Positions 19,553 to 23,640 of a stretch of DNA of 23,640 bases are shown piece by piece; position 1 is the stretch's first letter; every line of letters begins with the position of its first letter. Both the position numbers and the translations under genes were made by a program. Source of the DNA: a virus; IMG/VR virus record IMGVR_UViG_3300038682_000072, positions 1-23,640 of that record, one strand, 5' to 3'. The notes under the pieces were generated by a model. It ran no database searches and was not told where the DNA came from. It was given only the letters and a program-made list of their open reading frames with translations.

Positions 19553-20400
19553 CTCGATATTACGACCGAAGATTTGAGATTCTTGTCGATGGGGAGTCTT
19601 TCATTGAAGAGTCGGCCGGGCGGCAATTTAGGGTAACATTTAATGTTATGCTCGACTTCGGCGGTTTTATTTCTTATGCAGATATAGGCATTTACAATCT
19701 AAGAAATGAATCTGTATCAAAGCTACTTAAACGTGATGCTGTCATAACTATAAGAGCTGGCTATCAAGAAACAATAGACACTATTTTTCAAGGAAAGATA
19801 AATAATACTTTTAAGGAAAGATCTGGGCCGGATACTATAGCCCGAATAATTGCTAGGGGTGGATCTCAGCCGAAAGGGTCAATTAACAAAACCCTAGGCA
19901 AGAACGCAAAGTTAACTGACATTATAGCGGCTTGCGCTAACTCGCTTGGGTACCCACTGGTTATAAATTCAGATGACTTTGCATCAGTTCCGCCCTACCC
20001 GCGAGGATATGTATTAAACGGCGATCCCCGTGTTTACTTAGACAGCTTAGCGCAGGCTCATGGGTTTAGTTATATCGTTGATAACGAGCGCCTTATCGTA
20101 ACTGGAAACGAGTCGTTTAGAGATGGGGAGCCTTTTATAGTTTCTCAATTTAGCGGAATGGAAGGGATCCCGGAAATAACAGAGGTTGGATGTGATGTTT
20201 CTGTCAGGCTTAGTCCAAAAGTACGCATTGGAGGCCGAATTGATGTAAAATCAGAACTAGCAACGTTTAACTTTAGCAACTTGTATTTTCAGAACATACC
20301 AGAAAATGCAGGCGCGGGTATTTACAGGGTTTTCAAGGTTGAGCATGTTGGCGACTCATGGGGCGACAAATGGACAACTCAAATAACAGGATATAGATAA
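19549..20400 (+). CDS. Baseplate hub protein (gp27 / gpD-like)
   Basis: A 283-residue protein starting at ATG 19549 (ATGA overlap); an in-frame ATG at 19537 would add MGCS from within the previous gene. The N-terminal RFEILVDGESFIEESAGRQFRVTFNVMLDFGG...ADIGIYNLRNES fits the hub's first beta-barrel. VITIRAGYQETIDTIFQGKINNTFKERSGPDTIARIIARGG is the classical 'AGY....i..iF.G.v.......g.d....i.a.dg' motif. The C-terminal part mediates contact with the spike encoded next. Length is normal. Confidence 0.85.
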   Translation: MTRYYDRRFEILVDGESFIEESAGRQFRVTFNVMLDFGGFISYADIGIYNLRNESVSKLLKRDAVITIRAGYQETIDTIFQGKINNTFKERSGPDTIARIIARGGSQPKGSINKTLGKNAKLTDIIAACANSLGYPLVINSDDFASVPPYPRGYVLNGDPRVYLDSLAQAHGFSYIVDNERLIVTGNESFRDGEPFIVSQFSGMEGIPEITEVGCDVSVRLSPKVRIGGRIDVKSELATFNFSNLYFQNIPENAGAGIYRVFKVEHVGDSWGDKWTTQITGYR

Positions 20401-20987
20401 TGTCAGCAAGGGCTACGCAGACAGAATTAATAAAAAGGTCTTTCTCAGAAATGATGAAAGACCTTGGCACATCTATACCCGGACATATTCTTTCTTTTGA
20501 TTCGTCAACCCAGCTTGCACAGATCCAGATTGGAATACAAAGGATTGATTCTGAGGGCGAAAAGTTTACCCCGCCGCCTTTGATTGAGTGCCCTGTCTAC
20601 GTATATGGTGGGGATTATTCAGTTGAAGCGCAAATAGATCCGGGCTGCGAAGGTGTTATTCTGTTTAGTCAGCGCTGCATTGATGCTTGGGTAAATACTG
20701 GCGGCGTGGCTAACAATCCTATATTACGGTTTCACGATTTTAGTGATGCTTACTTTTTGCCCGGCCTTAGATCTCAGCCAAACAAAATAGCTTCTTTCCA
20801 AAACAACGGAATAAGGTTAAGGAATAAAGCTGGTGATCAATATGTGTGGCTTAAAAATAATGGTGAGGTTCACATTAACTCAACCGGGCTTTTCCATAAT
20901 GGGGTTAATATTGGTGAGACTCACGTACATGCGCAAAGCCCAGACTCAGCAGGTAACACACAGCAGAATACAGAGGTTCCGCAATGA
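20400..20987 (+). CDS. Baseplate spike / membrane-puncturing protein, Gp138-type with HxH tip
   Basis: A 195-residue protein in TAATG overlap. Residues about 25-120 (IPGHILSFDSSTQLAQIQIGIQRI...DPGCEGVILFSQRCIDAWVNTGG) form the OB-fold of Gp138_N proteins. QYVWLKNNGEVHINSTG then gives the narrow beta-helix. The tip contains His175-Val-His177 (GETHVHAQ), the HxH pair that binds an iron ion in P2 gpV-like spikes. The 18 residues after it are polar and may cap or mask the apex. The spike pierces the outer membrane, so the host is Gram-negative. Confidence 0.88.
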   Translation: MSARATQTELIKRSFSEMMKDLGTSIPGHILSFDSSTQLAQIQIGIQRIDSEGEKFTPPPLIECPVYVYGGDYSVEAQIDPGCEGVILFSQRCIDAWVNTGGVANNPILRFHDFSDAYFLPGLRSQPNKIASFQNNGIRLRNKAGDQYVWLKNNGEVHINSTGLFHNGVNIGETHVHAQSPDSAGNTQQNTEVPQ

Positions 20988-21340
20988 CGGTTAGAAATAT
21001 AAACCCTGTGACGGGTGAGATAGTTACTTCTGGGATTCACTTTGTATCAGGACAAGAAGAAATAGCCCAAACCATCAGAACACGTTTAAAGCTATTTTTA
21101 GGAGAATACTTTAGAGATGTTACAGATGGGACACCATGGTTTCAGGAAATATTAACAAAGCGCGGCGAGTTATCAAGCACAGATTCGGCCATTAAGCTGC
21201 GAATATTCCAGACTGATGGCGTGGTAAGAATTACATCATTTAGCACAGATTACGATATAGACAGCAGGACGTATTCTGTTCAGGCCAGCGTTTTAACAAC
21301 GTTCGGGGAAATTAATCTAAACCTTGGCGAGGTTGTATAA
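20984..21340 (+). CDS. Baseplate wedge protein, gp25-like
   Basis: A 118-residue protein starting in an ATGA overlap with the spike. EEIAQTIRTRLKLFLGEYFRDVTDGTPWFQEIL around residues 25-57 corresponds to the family pattern in which an 'i.qrl..rL.l..GEwf.d...Gip....ilgk' segment precedes a terminal beta domain. That domain is seen in FSTDYDIDSRTYSVQASVLTTFGEINL. These proteins form the inner wedge that starts sheath polymerisation. It is directly before baseplate J. Confidence 0.82.
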   Translation: MTVRNINPVTGEIVTSGIHFVSGQEEIAQTIRTRLKLFLGEYFRDVTDGTPWFQEILTKRGELSSTDSAIKLRIFQTDGVVRITSFSTDYDIDSRTYSVQASVLTTFGEINLNLGEVV

Positions 21341-22539
21341 TGGCCGAAGTAACGAGTACGGGCTATCAGCTCAAAACACAGAATCAATATTTCGATGAAG
21401 AGAAACAGCTTTATGTCGATATAGATCCACTGTGGAATCTAGACCCATCGACACCTGACGGCCTAAAGATTGCTCATGATGCTGAGTTGTTTGGTAACTT
21501 GGATGAGGTATTACAGTCTGCATACAACTCAAAAGACCCAAACAAGGCACGGAATCTTGAGCTTGATATAGTGTCAGCCATTACTGGGACGTTCAGAAGC
21601 CAAGGGACACCAAGCACGGTGATATTAACCCTAACAGGCGTTGCTGCAACTATTATTCCTATAGGCACTACCTTTGAGTCGACGGCAGATTCTAGCCAGT
21701 GGACAACTGATGCAGAGTCCGTAATAGGTGGCGGCGGCACTGTTAACGCTAACGCTACATGCACAGTTAACGGCGCTACAGAGGCAAGCATAGGCGACAT
21801 AACTCGAATAGTAGATACTATCGGTGGTCTTCAATCTGCAACCAACGGGACTGTAGCGACTATTGGAACAAACGCAGAGACAGACGCAGAGTTAAGGTTA
21901 AGACGAGCGCTGTCGGTTGGTCGATCAGGTGACAACCAAATTGATTCAATGCTTGGGGAAATCGGTGCAACAGAGGGTGTTAGGCGGTTTAAAATATACG
22001 AGAATGATACCGGCTCTGTTGATGCTAACGGCCTGCCAGCTCATAGCATTGCCCCTATAGTTGATGGGGGTACTGACGAGGATGTCGCGCTTTCTATCTA
22101 CCTAAAAAAGAATCCCGGCGTTGCGCTGTATGCTGCAGGTACGCCGGTTGTTGTAAATGTTGCTTCTCCTGTTTATCCGAGCAACACAAAAGACATTACC
22201 TTTAGCCGGCCGGTTTATGTTGATATTACAGTTGTTGTTGATGTAACAAATGACGGGACACTTCCCGCTAATGCTGATGACCTGATTAAGCAAGCTATTA
22301 TTGATTATTCTGGCGGTGATCTGACAGCTGCCGAGTGTGGGTTTAATGTTTTAGGGTTCGATATAGGTGAGGATGTCCCTATTTCGAGAATGTACACCCC
22401 TGTAAACCAAGTGATAGGTCAATACGGGAATAGCTTTATAACTAGCATTACTCTCAATGGTGGTTCGTCAAATATAGCGATTGCTTTTGAAGAGTTGTCG
22501 CGATGGACAACACCTAATATAACGGTAAATATTGTATGA
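21340..22539 (+). CDS. Baseplate J-like protein (PF04865)
   Basis: A 399-residue protein in TAATG overlap. LDPSTPDGLKIAHDAELFGNLDEVLQSAYNSKDPNKARNLELDIVSAITGTFRSQGTPSTVILTLTG, abbreviated here to its key residues, is the N-terminal baseplate-J region: P..p.G.....aE.....e....y.s.dp..A.G..Ld....i.G..R..at.S......G. TDAELRLRRALSVGRSG (about residues 183-199) and the end region VPISRMYTPVNQV are further conserved points. It builds the wedge ring, similar to P2 gpJ and T4 gp6. A repeat-like Gly/Thr/Val central segment is usual. Confidence 0.9.
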   Translation: MAEVTSTGYQLKTQNQYFDEEKQLYVDIDPLWNLDPSTPDGLKIAHDAELFGNLDEVLQSAYNSKDPNKARNLELDIVSAITGTFRSQGTPSTVILTLTGVAATIIPIGTTFESTADSSQWTTDAESVIGGGGTVNANATCTVNGATEASIGDITRIVDTIGGLQSATNGTVATIGTNAETDAELRLRRALSVGRSGDNQIDSMLGEIGATEGVRRFKIYENDTGSVDANGLPAHSIAPIVDGGTDEDVALSIYLKKNPGVALYAAGTPVVVNVASPVYPSNTKDITFSRPVYVDITVVVDVTNDGTLPANADDLIKQAIIDYSGGDLTAAECGFNVLGFDIGEDVPISRMYTPVNQVIGQYGNSFITSITLNGGSSNIAIAFEELSRWTTPNITVNIV

Positions 22540-23177
22540 GCCTAACAGCCCCAGAGCGCGTATATGCTCAGTACAGAGATAAGCCTAAAACTTATCAATG
22601 GTATGGCATAACACAATCCATATCGAATGATATTCAGTCTGCGGCTGATGATGTTCGGTTAATGTACGACATAGATAATAACGAAGGCGAGCAGCTTGAT
22701 ATTATCGGGCGAATAGTTGGGGTTGATAGGCGGGTTATAACGGGAATTACTACCGTAGTCTCTGAGTTCGGAGATACCGCCGCTGAGTGCGGAGATGTTG
22801 AGGTTCAGTTTGGCAATGACACAATCACGGAAGAGGACAGTCTCTCAGATGATTATTTCAGATCTCTGATAAAAGCCAAAGTGCAAAACAATAATAATGA
22901 CACCACTATCGACGGGGTTATTGAATCAATCAACGCTATTATAAGTGGGGACGTTTCAGTCATAGTTAACGACAACGAGGACATGACTTTCTCGGTCGAG
23001 ATTTATGGTATTATGACTGAAATAGAAACTTACTTAATATTAAACAATAACATTATTCCAAAGCCTCAAGGGGTTAGGATTACAGGGTACTTACTAGCAT
23101 CTGCAGCCATGTCTTGCGGTGATGGCGTGTCTTGTGGAGATCCAGAGGCTGAGTGCTCTGGGTTTATTTCAATATAG
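22536..23177 (+). CDS. DUF2612 baseplate protein (gpI-like position)
   Basis: A 213-residue protein in ATGA overlap with baseplate J. ERVYAQYRDKPKTYQWYGITQSISNDIQSAADDVRLMYDIDNNEGEQLDIIGRIVGVDR is the DUF2612 N-terminal region, with the characteristic 'a.G.qLD.iGrivG..R'. SLSDDYFRSLIKAKVQNNNNDTTIDGVIESINAI follows. The extreme C-terminus is unusually cysteine-rich (SCGDGVSCGDPEAECSG) and could be a metal site or a fibre-attachment tail. The gene links the baseplate to the tail fibre encoded next. Confidence 0.85.
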   Translation: MSLTAPERVYAQYRDKPKTYQWYGITQSISNDIQSAADDVRLMYDIDNNEGEQLDIIGRIVGVDRRVITGITTVVSEFGDTAAECGDVEVQFGNDTITEEDSLSDDYFRSLIKAKVQNNNNDTTIDGVIESINAIISGDVSVIVNDNEDMTFSVEIYGIMTEIETYLILNNNIIPKPQGVRITGYLLASAAMSCGDGVSCGDPEAECSGFISI

Positions 23178-23186
23178 GTGTGAAAA

Positions 23187-23640
23187 ATGGCTATAGATAG
23201 AAGCGTAACATACCCAGGAAGGTTTGATGCTCCAACAGCAAGCAGCCCCCAAGGGCTTTTTAAAAATAGAACTTCCCCTGTTGCTCTGGACGGTTCTTAT
23301 TTAGATGAGTCATGGGCAAATGATTTAGCCTCCCTTGTTGACTCACTGATAGTTTCTAGTGGGGCGGCTGTCACAGGGGTTAAGGATGATGGATTATCAT
23401 CTCAAGCTATGCAGGGACTGATCGAGCAGGTCATAGGTAGAGCTTCCGAGATGGTAGATGGCGCATCAGCTGTGAACGCTTACGTAATATCGCCACAAGC
23501 AAACAACCAAGGGCCAGCTTCATACTTTGATGGAATGACGGTGTCTTTTACTCCGGCAGCGTCTAACACTTCGACATCAACGGTTAATGTTTCTGGGCTA
23601 GGCATTAAGACAGTTGCAGGATCATCTGTTGCAGGTGTTA
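23187..23640 (+). CDS. Tail fibre protein, N-terminal part (runs off the window)
   Basis: ATG 23187 (SD GGTGTG) opens a frame that has no stop before the window ends, giving at least 151 codons. The N-terminus contains SSPQGLFKNRTSPVALDGSYLDESWANDLASLVDSLI, typical of fibre N-termini in related myophages ('GPQGLFknrtt....DGSYLe..WaNDw..f...ll...G'). This domain docks to the baseplate. PASYFDGMTVSFTPAASNTSTSTVNVSGLGIKTV begins the repetitive shaft. The receptor-binding C-terminus is outside the window. Confidence 0.88.
   Translation, partial: MAIDRSVTYPGRFDAPTASSPQGLFKNRTSPVALDGSYLDESWANDLASLVDSLIVSSGAAVTGVKDDGLSSQAMQGLIEQVIGRASEMVDGASAVNAYVISPQANNQGPASYFDGMTVSFTPAASNTSTSTVNVSGLGIKTVAGSSVAGV

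Noticed and set aside
1-23640. CRISPR arrays, insertion sequences, integrase or attachment sites, tRNA genes
   Set aside because: No regularly spaced repeats, transposase, integrase or cloverleaf sequence was found on either strand by eye.

Overview
The window is a segment of a tailed bacteriophage (Caudoviricetes) with a contractile, myovirus-type tail. Every gene supported lies on the + strand. Gene content (DUF1073 portal, DUF2213 protease-scaffold, DUF2184 capsid protein, DUF4054 connector, DUF3383 sheath, DUF3277 tube, Gp138-type spike, gp25-like wedge, baseplate J, DUF2612) fits medium-sized myophages of Gram-negative, probably gammaproteobacterial, hosts. The exact host cannot be read from the sequence. 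The first 17 bases match the fixed part of a random-amplification primer, so the left edge is probably a cloning or amplification artefact and not phage DNA.

Positions 18-3644 hold a run of small accessory genes joined by ATGA overlaps. A T4 DenV-like pyrimidine-dimer glycosylase comes first, followed by a DUF551 stub, small membrane and hypothetical proteins, a PAPS-reductase-like PP-loop protein, a gene split by an in-frame TGA, and a 53-residue helix-turn-helix protein. Positions 3645-4027 hold no sizeable gene. A promoter-like box, nested perfect inverted repeats, a possible 20-codon ORF, a competing second copy of one repeat arm and a strong intrinsic terminator together look like a stand-alone structured RNA of about 290 nt. 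A palindrome overlapping a TATAAT promoter then precedes the late genes.

Positions 4028-11515 are the packaging and head module: terS, terL, a free-standing HNH homing endonuclease, portal, MuF-like protein, protease-scaffold (with a strong internal start suggesting a separately made scaffold), cement protein and major capsid protein. An RNA structure follows the capsid gene, then a small protein and a 488-residue probable capsid surface protein. Positions 13340-15320 encode the neck (connector, completion, closure and terminator proteins).

Positions 15366-23640 are the tail: sheath, tube, a tail assembly chaperone with a -1 frameshift extension, terminator, a short tape measure, Dit-like protein, tube-initiator-like protein, hub, spike with an HxH tip, wedge, baseplate J, DUF2612 protein and the start of a tail fibre that runs off the window. 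Start-stop overlaps of 1-8 nt run through most of the neck and tail, which points to translational coupling in a long late operon.
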